Shown here: piece by piece, positions 8,566-16,056 of the stretch
Position numbering within the stretch: position 1 is the first letter of the stretch
How the letters are laid out: every line of letters begins with the position of its first letter
Assembly: GCF_019263585.2 (NCBI RefSeq)
Contig: NZ_JADQDF010000001.1
Coordinates: forward strand, 5,528,501-5,592,500
Length of the DNA stretch: 64,000 nucleotides
Direction of reading: 5' to 3'
Source: Pseudonocardia oceani
GTDB taxonomy: Bacteria; Actinomycetota; Actinomycetes; Mycobacteriales; Pseudonocardiaceae
Translations under genes and position numbers: made by a program
Notes under the pieces: model-generated
What the model was told of the DNA's origin: nothing
The model's input: the letters and a program-made list of their open reading frames with translations, nothing else
Database searches by the model: none

Positions 8566-8967
8566 GTGCACCAGGTCCCCGAGAAGCTCCGCGACGTGCG
8601 GGTCGTCGACCCCGACCAGGTCTGCGACGCCACCGCCGTGCTCGCCGACACCGAGCAGGTGCAGCACGCCGCGGCGGTGCTCGACGCGCTCGGCGACGTC
8701 AACCGCCTGTCGATCCTGCTCGCCCTGCACCACGCCGGCGACCTGTGCGTGTCCGACCTCGCGTTCGCCGTGGGGATGAGCGACAGCGCCGTCTCGCACG
8801 CCCTGCGGCTGCTGCGCGCGCACGGGATGGTGCTGGCGAGCCGCGAGGGCCGGCTCGTGCGCTACCGCGTCACCGGCGCGCTCACCGAGCGGCTGCTCGA
8901 CGTGGTCTCCGACGGGGTCGTCGGGGAGGTCGCGCTGCACGCCCACGGCCATCCCGTCGACGGCTGA
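8566..8967 (+). CDS. ArsR/SmtB-family metal-responsive regulator
   Basis: A 133-residue winged helix protein. The core runs from LDALGDVNRLSILLALHHAGDLCVSDLAFAV to RLLRAHGMVLASREGRLVRYRVT. The DLCVSDL helix is where ArsR/CmtR-type sensors place a metal ligand, and the C-terminus has a His-rich EVALHAHGHPVDG tail like nickel/cobalt sensors of the NmtR/KmtR type. It lies 109 bp before cbiM on the same strand and very likely represses the importer when metal is abundant. The exact metal is inferred from the neighbours. Confidence 0.85.
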   Translation: MHQVPEKLRDVRVVDPDQVCDATAVLADTEQVQHAAAVLDALGDVNRLSILLALHHAGDLCVSDLAFAVGMSDSAVSHALRLLRAHGMVLASREGRLVRYRVTGALTERLLDVVSDGVVGEVALHAHGHPVDG

Positions 8968-8990
8968 GATCGGAAACAAGAACGTCAAAC

Positions 8991-9008
8991 ATTGAAGACC
9001 TGTTCATG
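8991..9008. promoter_or_regulatory. Candidate ArsR-family operator upstream of cbiM
   Basis: ATTGAAGACCTGTTCATG is an AT-rich imperfect dyad (TGAA facing TTCA) in an otherwise GC-rich sequence, between the metal sensor and cbiM. Related sensors bind TGAAC-type inverted repeats. The halves match at only about 5 of 8 positions, so this is a suggestion. Confidence 0.35.
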
Positions 9009-9076
9009 CTTGCAGGGGTGCCCGCCCGGGTCCTAGGGTCGACCGACCGTCGCCGTCACGATCCGGGAGTCCCGCC

Positions 9077-9769
9077 ATGCACATCGCCGAGGGGTACCTC
9101 CCGCCGCTGCACGCGGCCGCCTGGACGGTGGCGGCGGCGCCGTTCGTCGTCCACGGGGCCCGGGCGGTGGTCCGCCGGGTCCGCGAGGACCCGGACACGA
9201 AGCTGCTGCTCGGGGCGGCCGGCGCGTTCGCGTTCGTGCTCTCGGCGCTGAAGATCCCGTCGGTCACGGGGTCGAGCTCGCACCCCACCGGCACCGGCCT
9301 GGGGGCGATCCTGTTCCGGCCCCCGGTGATGGCGCTGCTGGGCACGATCGTGCTGCTGTTCCAGGCCCTGCTCATCGCGCACGGCGGCATCACGACGCTG
9401 GGCGCGAACGCGTTCTCGATGGCGATCGTCGGGCCGTGGGTCGCCTACGGGGTGTTCGTGCTGGTCGGCAAGCTCGGCGGCGGGCTGTCGGTCGGGGTGT
9501 TCCTCGCGGCGTCGCTGGCGGACCTGGCCACGTACTCGACCACCTCGGTGCAGCTCGCGCTGGCCTACCCCGACGCCACCTCCGGCGTGCTCGGCTCGAT
9601 CGTCAAGTTCGGCACGATCTTCTCGATCACCCAGATCCCGCTCGCGGTCTGCGAGGGGCTGCTGACGGTGCTGATCGTGCGGCTGCTGGTGAAGGTCAGT
9701 CCCGCGGAGCTGCTCCGCCTGGGTGTCCTGCGCCGTCCCGCCACCACCCCCGCCCCCCAGGAGGTCTGA
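9077..9769 (+). CDS. cbiM: Energy-coupling factor cobalt/nickel transporter substrate-specific subunit CbiM
   Basis: A 230-residue membrane protein with the diagnostic N-terminus MHIAEGYLP, whose residues form the square-planar Co/Ni site of CbiM/NikM. Conserved [20 protein letters not shown] and later [15 protein letters not shown] segments follow, with six to seven transmembrane helices. With CbiN, CbiQ and CbiO it forms a class I ECF importer for Co(II) or Ni(II). It is the first gene of an operon closed by 1-4 bp junctions. Confidence 0.95.
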   Translation: MHIAEGYLPPLHAAAWTVAAAPFVVHGARAVVRRVREDPDTKLLLGAAGAFAFVLSALKIPSVTGSSSHPTGTGLGAILFRPPVMALLGTIVLLFQALLIAHGGITTLGANAFSMAIVGPWVAYGVFVLVGKLGGGLSVGVFLAASLADLATYSTTSVQLALAYPDATSGVLGSIVKFGTIFSITQIPLAVCEGLLTVLIVRLLVKVSPAELLRLGVLRRPATTPAPQEV

Positions 9770-9770
9770 C

Positions 9771-10097
9771 GTGTCGCGCTCCGCACTGGTCAACTGGCTG
9801 CTCGTGCTCGCGGTGGTGGTGATCGCCGTGGTCCCGCTGGTGTTCATCGGCAGCGACACGGAGTTCGGGGGAGCCGACGGGGTGGCCGTCGAGCAGATCG
9901 AGGCCGACAACCCCGGTTACGAGCCGTGGTTCACGCCGCTGTTCGAGCCGGAGGCGGAGACGGCCTCGACGCTGTTCGCGCTGCAGGCGGCTCTCGGCGC
10001 GGGGTTCCTGGGCTACCTGTTCGGCGTCCTGAACACCCGGCGCCGCCTGGCCCGCGCGGCCGTCGTGACCGACGCTCAGCGCGACGACCCGGCCTGA
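9771..10097 (+). CDS. cbiN: Cobalt/nickel ECF transporter small subunit CbiN
   Basis: A 108-residue protein with two transmembrane helices (about 8-27 and 70-88) around an extracytoplasmic loop. That loop contains the CbiN signature EADNPGYEPWFTPLFEPEAETASTLFALQAALGAG. It couples with CbiM in metal uptake. The GTG start directly follows the cbiM stop and is preceded by GGAGG within the cbiM end. Confidence 0.93.
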   Translation: MSRSALVNWLLVLAVVVIAVVPLVFIGSDTEFGGADGVAVEQIEADNPGYEPWFTPLFEPEAETASTLFALQAALGAGFLGYLFGVLNTRRRLARAAVVTDAQRDDPA

Positions 10098-10831
10098 TGC
10101 ACGGGCTCGACGCCCTGGCCCAGACGACGCCGTGGCGGCGGCGGCACCCGGGGGAGAAGGCGCTGCTGGCCCTCGGGCTGGTCGGCGCGGCGGTCGCGCT
10201 GCCGCCGTGGCCGGGCGCGCCCGTCGTCGGCGCGGTGGCGCTGGCGCTGCTGCTCGGCCCGCTGCGCCTGCGGCCCGGGCAGGTGCTGCGCGCGGTGCGG
10301 GCGCCGCTGGTGTTCGTCGTCGTCGGGTCGGTGCCGCTGCTCGTCGCCGTCGGGGGCGTCCCGCTGGTCCGGTGGGCCCCGGAGGGCCTCGGCCCCGCGG
10401 TCGCCCTGGCCGGGCGGGCCACCGCCGCGCTGCTCTGCCTCATCCTGTTCGCCGCCAGCACCCCGCTGGCCGACGCGCTGCCGCGGCTGGAGCGCCTCGG
10501 CGTGCCCGCCGCCGTCACCGAGGTGGCGGCACTGGTCTACCGGCTGCTGTTCCTCCTGCTGGAGACGGCCGGCACCGTCCGCGAGGCGCAGGCCGGGCGG
10601 CTGGGCTTCCGGACCTGGCGCACCACCTACCGGTGCGTCGCCGGGCAGGCCGCCGCGGTCTTCGTCGGCGCGTTCGACCGCGCCCGGCGCCTGGAGCAGG
10701 GGCTCGCGCTGCGCGGCTACACCGGGTCGCTGCGGGTGCAGGTCGACGAGCGGCCGCTGTCGGTGCCGTTCGTCGTCGCCTCGGCGGCGCTGGTCGGAGC
10801 CGTCGTCACCGTGACGCTGGTGCTGGCGTGA
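10097..10831 (+). CDS. cbiQ: Cobalt/nickel ECF transporter transmembrane subunit CbiQ
   Basis: A 244-residue protein with four to six transmembrane helices. Cytoplasmic coupling motifs of ECF T-components are present: EAQAGRLG near residue 160 and ARRLEQGLALRGY near 200 (the Ala-Arg-Gly helices). It transmits ATPase movement to CbiM. The ATG overlaps the cbiN stop (TGATG). Confidence 0.93.
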   Translation: MHGLDALAQTTPWRRRHPGEKALLALGLVGAAVALPPWPGAPVVGAVALALLLGPLRLRPGQVLRAVRAPLVFVVVGSVPLLVAVGGVPLVRWAPEGLGPAVALAGRATAALLCLILFAASTPLADALPRLERLGVPAAVTEVAALVYRLLFLLLETAGTVREAQAGRLGFRTWRTTYRCVAGQAAAVFVGAFDRARRLEQGLALRGYTGSLRVQVDERPLSVPFVVASAALVGAVVTVTLVLA

Positions 10832-11694
10832 CGCCCGTGCTGGAGGCCCGGGGCCTGTGCTTCTCCTACGAGACGGGCCGCCCGGTCCTCGACGGTGCCG
10901 ACCTCGCCCTGCACGCCGGGCGCCGGGTCGCGGTCCTCGGACCCAACGGCGGCGGCAAGACCACCCTGTTCCGCCTGCTCGCGGGCGCGCTCGCCCCCGG
11001 CGCGGGGGAGGTGCTGCTCGACGGCGAGCCGGTCCGTCGCACCCGCCGCGGGCTCACCGCCCTGCGCACCCAGGTGCAGCTGGTCCTGCAGGACCCCGAC
11101 GACCAGCTGTTCTCCGCCAGCGTCGGGCAGGACGTGTCGTTCGGGCCGGTCAACATGGGCCTGCCCGCCGACGACGTGCGCGCCCGCGTCGACGCCGCCC
11201 TGGCCGCGCTGGGCATCACCGGCCTGGCCGAGCGCCCCACCCACATGCTGTCGTTCGGGCAGAAGAAGCGCGTGGCCATCGCGGGCGCGGTCGCGATGGC
11301 ACCCCGCCTGCTGGTCCTCGACGAACCCACCGCGGGCCTCGACCCGGCCGGCGTCGAGGAGCTCCTCGACACCCTCGCCGGACTGCACGCCACCGGCACC
11401 ACGCCCGTCCTGTCCACCCACGACGTCGACCTCGCCCACCGCTTCGCCGACGAGGTCGCCGTCGTCGTCGACGGCCGGGTCGTCACCGGCGAGACCTCCG
11501 CGGTCCTCGGCGACACCGCGCTGCTGCGCGCCGCCCGCCTCGGCCCGGCCTGGGCGCCCGCCGTGCACCGCCTGCTCGCCGCGGCGGGGTCCGACGCCCG
11601 CCCGCGCACCGCTGCCGAGCTGCACGAACTCCTCGCCGCCGTGGTGCAGACCACGTCCGCAGGGGCCGGGTCGACGGGCGCTCCGCAGGGGTGA
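10828..11694 (+). CDS. cbiO: Cobalt/nickel ECF transporter ATP-binding protein CbiO
   Basis: A 288-residue ABC ATPase. Walker A is GPNGGGKTT (38-46), the Q-loop region is LVLQDPDDQLFS, the signature is the ECF-type LSFGQKKRVAIAG, Walker B is LLVLDEPTAGLDP, and the switch His is in LSTHDVD. It starts at a GTG that overlaps the cbiQ stop (GTGA), so translation is coupled. It completes the CbiMNQO importer. Confidence 0.93.
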   Translation: MTPVLEARGLCFSYETGRPVLDGADLALHAGRRVAVLGPNGGGKTTLFRLLAGALAPGAGEVLLDGEPVRRTRRGLTALRTQVQLVLQDPDDQLFSASVGQDVSFGPVNMGLPADDVRARVDAALAALGITGLAERPTHMLSFGQKKRVAIAGAVAMAPRLLVLDEPTAGLDPAGVEELLDTLAGLHATGTTPVLSTHDVDLAHRFADEVAVVVDGRVVTGETSAVLGDTALLRAARLGPAWAPAVHRLLAAAGSDARPRTAAELHELLAAVVQTTSAGAGSTGAPQG

Positions 11695-11798
11695 GTGGCA
11701 CCATGGATCACGGCGGTCGAGTGGCCCGGTTCCCGTGGTCACCGCTGATCGTGAGCACCGCCGGCGAGGGCGCCAGAAGCGCGCAAGAAGGAGTCACC

Positions 11799-12134
11799 GT
11801 GGCCGACCCGCAGCATGCGGCGAACCCGGTCCTGATCACCGACGCGGCGATGTCCTACGAGGAGGAGCTCGCCGCGCGCAAGCACCGGTACAAGATCATG
11901 ATGGGGATGCGCATCCCGCTCATGGTCCTCGCGGGTGTCTTCTACACGATCCCCTGGCTCGCGGTCGCCCTGCTCGTCATCTCGATCCCGCTGCCCTGGA
12001 TGGCGGTGCTGATCGCGAACGACCGGCTGCCGAAGAAGCGCGAGGAGGTCAGCCGCTTCCGGGCCGACCGCCCGCAGATCGAGGCCCCCGCGCCCCGCGC
12101 CGTCGAGCACCGGGTCATCGACCAGGAGGACTGA
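11799..12134 (+). CDS. DUF3099 domain membrane protein
   Basis: A 111-residue protein. A short soluble N-terminus contains ITDAAMSYEEELAARKHRYKI, followed by two transmembrane helices (about 38-58 and 62-80) with PWLAVALLVISIPLPWMAVLIAND, then a basic/acidic tail. This is the actinobacterial DUF3099 pattern; function is unknown. The GTG start is preceded by GAAGGAG. It is about 100 bp after cbiO and may be transcribed independently. Confidence 0.75.
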   Translation: MADPQHAANPVLITDAAMSYEEELAARKHRYKIMMGMRIPLMVLAGVFYTIPWLAVALLVISIPLPWMAVLIANDRLPKKREEVSRFRADRPQIEAPAPRAVEHRVIDQED

Positions 12135-12182
12135 CGAGGGCCGGGAGGGCACACCGCGTGCGTCCGCACCCGGTGTGCCGCC

Positions 12183-12593
12183 TCAGGCGGCCTGCCCGAA
12201 ACGCGTCCACAGGGACGGCAGTCCGGTGATGGGCGCGACCAGGTCGTGCACCCCCTGGTCGAACAGGACGCCCGCGACGCCGTCGGCGGCCAGCGCGGGG
12301 GCGAGTCCGGTGAGGTCGGCGGGCGTGATGGTCATGGCGGCGGTGGCGCCCGCGGCCCCGGCGCCGTCGCGTGCTCCGGCGAACGCGGCCACGTGGTGCC
12401 GACCGGTGAAGGCGAGCAGGAAGCGCTGGTCGCCGACGACGCCCACGAGCGGCCGCGGATCCTCGGCCGTGCCGGTCGGTAGCAGCCACCAGTGCTCGAG
12501 GCCGTAGACCGCCTCCCAGAGCCGGACGAGGTCCTGCCCGGACGGGTCGTTGCGCACGGACGTCGCGATCTCGTCGACAAGAGCGGAAGTCAT
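12183..12593 (-). CDS. Conserved hypothetical protein
   Basis: A 136-residue soluble protein with no signal peptide or membrane segment. It contains WEAVYGLEHWWLLPTG and a small beta-rich middle, and ends VAPITGLPSLWTRFGQAA. I do not recognise a family with confidence; the layout is loosely like SseB-type proteins. A perfect 14-bp palindrome lies directly upstream of the start. Confidence 0.6.
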   Translation of the reverse strand: MTSALVDEIATSVRNDPSGQDLVRLWEAVYGLEHWWLLPTGTAEDPRPLVGVVGDQRFLLAFTGRHHVAAFAGARDGAGAAGATAAMTITPADLTGLAPALAADGVAGVLFDQGVHDLVAPITGLPSLWTRFGQAA

Positions 12594-12608
12594 ACCGCGA
12601 CCATAATG

Positions 12609-12622
12609 CTTCCGATCGGAAG
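12609..12622. promoter_or_regulatory. Perfect 14-bp palindrome upstream of the 12183-12593 gene
   Basis: CTTCCGATCGGAAG is a perfect inverted repeat, 16 bp upstream of the start codon at 12593 and just after the stop of the ferredoxin gene. It is a plausible dimeric repressor site. Confidence 0.4.
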
Positions 12623-12626
12623 TTCT

Positions 12627-13028
12627 CTAGACCTCGCCGGCCTCGGCCCGCGCGCGGCGGGACGGCGTGAACACGCACAGGTCGAGCAGGCCGGGCGGAT
12701 CCTCGACGCCGGGTCCGCCCGCCTGCACCCACTCGACGACCTCGTCCACGGTCTCCGGGTGCAGCACGTTGGCCAGCCAGACCGGCCGGGCTCCGGCGGC
12801 CCGGCCGGCGGGTGACGGTCCGACGACCACGACGTTGGACCGCTCGCAGGCATCGAGGCAGTCGGTGACCCGCACCCGCCCGGCGGCGCCCATCCCGTCG
12901 ACCAGCGCCGCGACCTGGCCCGTGTGATCGACGCCCGGATGCTTGCGCGCGGTGCCGCAGCAGCACCCACGGCAGACCGTGACGGTGCACCCGGCGGAGG
13001 ACGAGGACGCAGGACGGCGGCGGGGCAT
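12627..13028 (-). CDS. Thioredoxin-like (2Fe-2S) ferredoxin domain protein
   Basis: A 133-residue protein from the ATG at 13028. VTVCRGCCCGT near the N-terminus and VTDCLDACERSNVVVVGP about 40 residues later give the four-cysteine arrangement of thioredoxin-like 2Fe-2S ferredoxins. The C-terminal half contains PVWLANVLHPETVDEVVEWV. It is a likely small redox protein, partner unknown. It is divergent from the AmiC-like gene at 13157. Confidence 0.75.
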   Translation of the reverse strand: MPRRRPASSSSAGCTVTVCRGCCCGTARKHPGVDHTGQVAALVDGMGAAGRVRVTDCLDACERSNVVVVGPSPAGRAAGARPVWLANVLHPETVDEVVEWVQAGGPGVEDPPGLLDLCVFTPSRRARAEAGEV

Positions 13029-13156
13029 GCGTCCACTAGAACATTCACACCTGCGCAGATACCACTCGAACGGCGCAACCGCCGTCAACGTCACGGCAAC
13101 ACTGCGCTCGCAGACTGGTGCATCTTCCGGACCCGGGAGCAGCTGGAGGGGTCCCC

Positions 13157-14221
13157 ATGGTCACCGACGTACTCGACGTGGCATTCGTCGTCCCGAGCAG
13201 TGGACCGTCCGGGATCTACGGCCCGTCGTGCTGGGCCAGTGGCCGGCTGGCGGTGTCGGAGATCAACGACGGGGGCGGCATCCTCGGCCGCGAGGTCCGC
13301 CTGCGCCCGGTCGACGGGGGCAGGCGGCCGCAGGAGGTGGCCGACGAGGTCGGGTCCCTCGTGTCCACCGGCGCCGTCGGCGCCGTGGCGGGTTGGCACA
13401 CCTCGGCCGTCCGGCAGGCGGTGGTGCCGCGCCTGGAGGGCCGGGTCGCCTACGTCTACACCGCGTTGTACGAGGGCGGAGAGCGCACGCCGGGAGTGTT
13501 CCTGACGGGGGAGACGCCGGCCGGGCAGCTGCTTCCCGCGCTCGGGTGGATGGCCCGCGAGCTCGGCATCCGCAGCTGGTGCATCGTCGGCAACGACTAC
13601 ATCTGGCCCCGGGCCTCGGCCCGCGTGGCCCGGGCGTTCGCCGAGTCGGTGGGCGTGGAGATCCGCGACGAGGTCTACGTGGGCCTGGGCACCGAGGAGT
13701 TCGGTCCGACCCTGCGCCGCGTGGAGCGATCCCACGCGCAGGGGGTGCTGATGCTCCTCCTGGGATCCGACGCCGTGCAGTTCAACCGCGCCTTCACCGA
13801 GATGCGGCTGCACGACCACTGCGTGCGGCTGAGCCCGCTGATGGACGAGAACATGCTCCTGGCGACAGGGGCGGCCAACACCCACGAGCTGTACTCGGCG
13901 GCGGGTTTCTTCGAGGCGCTCGGCACCTCCCACGGGCTGGACTTCGAACGCCGCTACCTCGAGAGGCTGGGGCCCACCGCTCCGGCGATCACCTCGCCGG
14001 GCGAGTCGTGCTTCGAGGGGATGACGCTGCTGTCGCACCTGGCGGCGGCGGCGCGGAGCACCGACGTCGCCTCGATCAACGCGGCCGCGGAGTCGGTGAC
14101 CTACGAGGGTCCGCGGGGTGCGGTGCGGGTGCGGGACCGGCACCTGCTGCAGCGCATCTACCTGGCGCGGGCGGACGGCCTGGAGTTCGACGTGCTCGCC
14201 GAGATCGACGGCGGCGCCTGA
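13157..14221 (+). CDS. AmiC-like amide/urea-binding protein (cytosolic type I periplasmic-binding fold)
   Basis: A 354-residue protein of the receptor-family ligand-binding group that includes AmiC, FmdD and UrtA: VAFVVPSSGPSGIYGPSCWASGRLAVSEINDGGGILGREV, then GAVAGWHTSAVRQAVVPRLEGRVAYVYTALYEGGE. There is no signal peptide or lipobox, and no ABC permease or ATPase follows, so it is probably a cytosolic sensor like Pseudomonas AmiC rather than a transport protein. The ATG at 13157 has GGAGGGG 6-8 nt upstream. It opens the amide cluster. The usual partner AmiR antiterminator is absent; a MarR regulator follows on the opposite strand. Confidence 0.8.
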   Translation: MVTDVLDVAFVVPSSGPSGIYGPSCWASGRLAVSEINDGGGILGREVRLRPVDGGRRPQEVADEVGSLVSTGAVGAVAGWHTSAVRQAVVPRLEGRVAYVYTALYEGGERTPGVFLTGETPAGQLLPALGWMARELGIRSWCIVGNDYIWPRASARVARAFAESVGVEIRDEVYVGLGTEEFGPTLRRVERSHAQGVLMLLLGSDAVQFNRAFTEMRLHDHCVRLSPLMDENMLLATGAANTHELYSAAGFFEALGTSHGLDFERRYLERLGPTAPAITSPGESCFEGMTLLSHLAAAARSTDVASINAAAESVTYEGPRGAVRVRDRHLLQRIYLARADGLEFDVLAEIDGGA

Positions 14222-14258
14222 GCCGGGCGGATCGTCCGGCGGGCCGTCGGTGCGTTCC

Positions 14259-14693
14259 TCAGTCGTCCGGGGTGAGGAGGTCGAGCAGCTCGAGCAGGGT
14301 CGGTGCGTGGGCGCCGATCGCGCCGAGCAGCTCGGTCTCGACGTCACGCACCGCGGGGGACAGGCGGGTGTGCACGGCACGGCCGTCGTCGGACAGGAAC
14401 ACCAGGACGCGCCGGCGGTCGCGCGTGTCGGCGAGTCGGTAGACCCGGGCGGTGTCGACGAGCCGGTCGACGAGCTTGGTGAGCGTCGGCCCCGGTACGC
14501 CGACGGCAGCGGCGATGCCGGTCATCGTGAGGCCGGCGCCGCCGGAGAGCAGGTCGAGCACACGCCACTGGTCGACCGTCAGGCCGTCGGCGGCCACCAC
14601 GGCCTCGACACGGCGCGCCACCTGGTACTCGGCTCGCCCGAGAAGCCGGTCGAGCGGGGCGCGCCGCGCCGAGTCCTGCCCCGTCGACGTCAC
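14259..14693 (-). CDS. MarR-family transcriptional regulator
   Basis: A 144-residue winged helix protein. The helix-turn-helix runs around LTMTGIAAAVGVPGPTLTKLVDRLVDTARVYR, with the wing DTRDRRRVLVFLSDDG and flanking dimerisation helices. It is transcribed away from the gene at 14827, so the region 14694-14826 is shared, and it probably controls the amide cluster. The ligand is unknown. Confidence 0.85.
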   Translation of the reverse strand: MTSTGQDSARRAPLDRLLGRAEYQVARRVEAVVAADGLTVDQWRVLDLLSGGAGLTMTGIAAAVGVPGPTLTKLVDRLVDTARVYRLADTRDRRRVLVFLSDDGRAVHTRLSPAVRDVETELLGAIGAHAPTLLELLDLLTPDD

Positions 14694-14761
14694 GTCGCCT
14701 CCTGGTGTCGCATCCCGACCCGGACGGCCGGAACGCTGTCATCGTAAAGCAATGGACACGT

Positions 14762-14777
14762 GAGTGGTACTTCCAGG
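14762..14777 (+). promoter_or_regulatory. 16-bp motif, copy A (GAGTGGTACTTCCAGG)
   Basis: This exact 16-mer occurs here, in the promoter region between marR and the gene at 14827, and again at 16032-16047 just before fmdA. It contains TGG-N5-CCA half symmetry. An exact 16-mer is not expected by chance in 64 kb, so it is a candidate operator or leader element for the cluster. Confidence 0.5.
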
Positions 14778-14826
14778 CGACACTATTGCCGCAGCATGCT
14801 TCCATGGCACCGGGACGGGAAGCGGC

Positions 14827-15396
14827 GTGACGACGCCGGACCAGGGCCTGCGCTACGAGCTGGCCGCCGTGATCGGCGCTGCCGACGCACTCGCCGGCGT
14901 CGCCGCGGTGCTCGGGGTCGAGGCCGTGCCGCTCGACGCGGCGGACCTCGTGCTGGTGCCGGTCACCGCGGAGCCGGCCGGTGAGGTCACGCCCGCCGCG
15001 CTGTGCACGCCCGGGATGGACGTCATCCCCGGAGGCATGCCCTACGCCGCACAGCGCCGGGAGGGCTGGTCGACCGGTCGGGAGTCGGGGTTCGCGGTCC
15101 TCACGCCGGGTCTGGTCGCGGTTGTGGAGGCGGCGTCGACGCGCGGTCCACTGGCCTGCTCCACCGCCCCCGTGTCGGTCGCCCTGCGCGAGCTCGGGGT
15201 CGTGTCTGCCGGTCGACGCGACGACTTCGTCGTCGCCGGGCTCGGCCGGCACCGGCGCAAGGCCGGCTGGTTGCTGCCCCGCCCGCCGTCGCCCCTGAGC
15301 CACGTCACGGACCTGCCCGATGGGGCCGAGCACGACGAGGAGACGCAGATGACCGCTACGGACGACCCGGCCGCACGCCCTGGGGTGGGGGCGTGA
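14827..15396 (+). CDS. Hypothetical protein of the amide cluster
   Basis: A 189-residue protein from the GTG at 14827, with GGGACGGGAAG upstream. A longer reading starts inside the 16-bp motif and is less likely. The protein is soluble and contains CTPGMDVIPGGMPYAAQRRE in the middle and GRHRRKAGWLLPRPP towards the end. I do not recognise the family. Its stop overlaps the start of the next gene (GTGA), so it is translationally coupled and probably part of the fmdB-fmdA transcription unit. Confidence 0.6.
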   Translation: MTTPDQGLRYELAAVIGAADALAGVAAVLGVEAVPLDAADLVLVPVTAEPAGEVTPAALCTPGMDVIPGGMPYAAQRREGWSTGRESGFAVLTPGLVAVVEAASTRGPLACSTAPVSVALRELGVVSAGRRDDFVVAGLGRHRRKAGWLLPRPPSPLSHVTDLPDGAEHDEETQMTATDDPAARPGVGA

Positions 15397-15659
15397 CCCC
15401 CGCGCACGACCGGGTCCTGCTCACCGAGCGCGAGCGCAGGGATTTCGACCGTCTGGCACGGGATCCGGCGGTCCCGGCCGCAGGGCCCTCGCCCGCGACG
15501 CTGCTCGCGGTCGGCCTGATCGGCGTGGTGGCCGGGGCGCTGGCCGTCAGCCCGGTCGTCATGGTCGCCGGGATCGCCCTCGCCCTGACCGTGCTCGGCC
15601 GCGCCGTGCGCTCCCACCCGCGGGGCGAGGGCCCCGGCGGTCGGCAGCAGGCGGGTTGA
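15393..15659 (+). CDS. DUF3040-like small membrane protein
   Basis: An 88-residue protein. The N-terminus LLTERERRDFDRLARD resembles the DUF3040 start, and two hydrophobic segments follow (about 34-50 and 52-68: LLAVGLIGVVAGALAV, VVMVAGIALALTVLG). It begins at a GTG overlapping the previous stop. Function is unknown. The family assignment is tentative because DUF3040 proteins are usually longer. Confidence 0.6.
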   Translation: MTPAHDRVLLTERERRDFDRLARDPAVPAAGPSPATLLAVGLIGVVAGALAVSPVVMVAGIALALTVLGRAVRSHPRGEGPGGRQQAG

Positions 15660-15684
15660 CATAAACTTCCGAACGACATAGTTT
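15656..15684 (+). promoter_or_regulatory. Sigma-70 type promoter with internal dyad upstream of fmdB
   Basis: TTGACA (15656-15661) is separated by 17 nt from TAGTTT (15679-15684), a near-consensus housekeeping promoter. AAACT and AGTTT form an inverted repeat with 12 nt between them, overlapping the promoter, which suits a MarR-type operator. The segment is notably AT-rich compared with its surroundings. Confidence 0.6.
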
Positions 15685-15716
15685 GAGATGACAGTAATGC
15701 TGATCGAGAGGGGCCC

Positions 15717-16004
15717 GTGATGCCGACCTACCGGTACGCCTGCGCCGAGTGCGGGGCCTTCGACGCGATCCGCCCGATGCGCGAGTCCGGTTCGGGCGCC
15801 TCCTGCCCGATCTGCGCCGGACCCTCCCGTCGGGTGTTCGGGGCCCCCGCACTGCGAGCGCTCCCCGCCGGTCTGCGTAGCGCGCTCGACGCCCAGCACC
15901 GCAGTGCCGACGCCCCTCGGGTCGCCACATCGGTACCGGGCCGGGCCGGCCGCACGCAGCGCCGCGCGACCGATCCCAGGCAGCTGCGCCTGCCCCGCCC
16001 GTAG
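15717..16004 (+). CDS. fmdB: FmdB-family zinc ribbon protein
   Basis: A 95-residue protein. The FmdB zinc ribbon occupies the N-terminus: MPTYRYACAECGAFD then ASCPICAGPSRRVFGAPALR, with two CxxC pairs. The family is named from the formamidase operon of Methylophilus, where it was proposed to be regulatory. Location 52 bp before fmdA repeats that association. The start is GTG 15717 or ATG 15720; AGAGG upstream suits either. Confidence 0.88.
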   Translation: MMPTYRYACAECGAFDAIRPMRESGSGASCPICAGPSRRVFGAPALRALPAGLRSALDAQHRSADAPRVATSVPGRAGRTQRRATDPRQLRLPRP

Positions 16005-16031
16005 CGCCCGCACCGTCGTCCGTCCCCGCCC

Positions 16032-16047
16032 GAGTGGTACTTCCAGG
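16032..16047 (+). promoter_or_regulatory. 16-bp motif, copy B, overlapping the fmdA ribosome-binding site
   Basis: GAGTGGTACTTCCAGG again, identical to 14762-14777. Its last bases form part of the AGGAGG Shine-Dalgarno of fmdA, so a factor bound here, or to the RNA, could affect translation as well as transcription. Confidence 0.5.
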
Positions 16048-16056
16048 AGGTTCGCC

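Noticed and set aside
8968-9076. Cobalamin riboswitch before cbiM
   Set aside because: The leader is only 109 bp and shows no B12-box; an ArsR-type regulator is adjacent instead.
14764-14826. Longer start (GTG 14764) for the 14827 gene
   Set aside because: It begins inside the duplicated 16-bp motif and lacks a ribosome-binding site; GTG 14827 has one.
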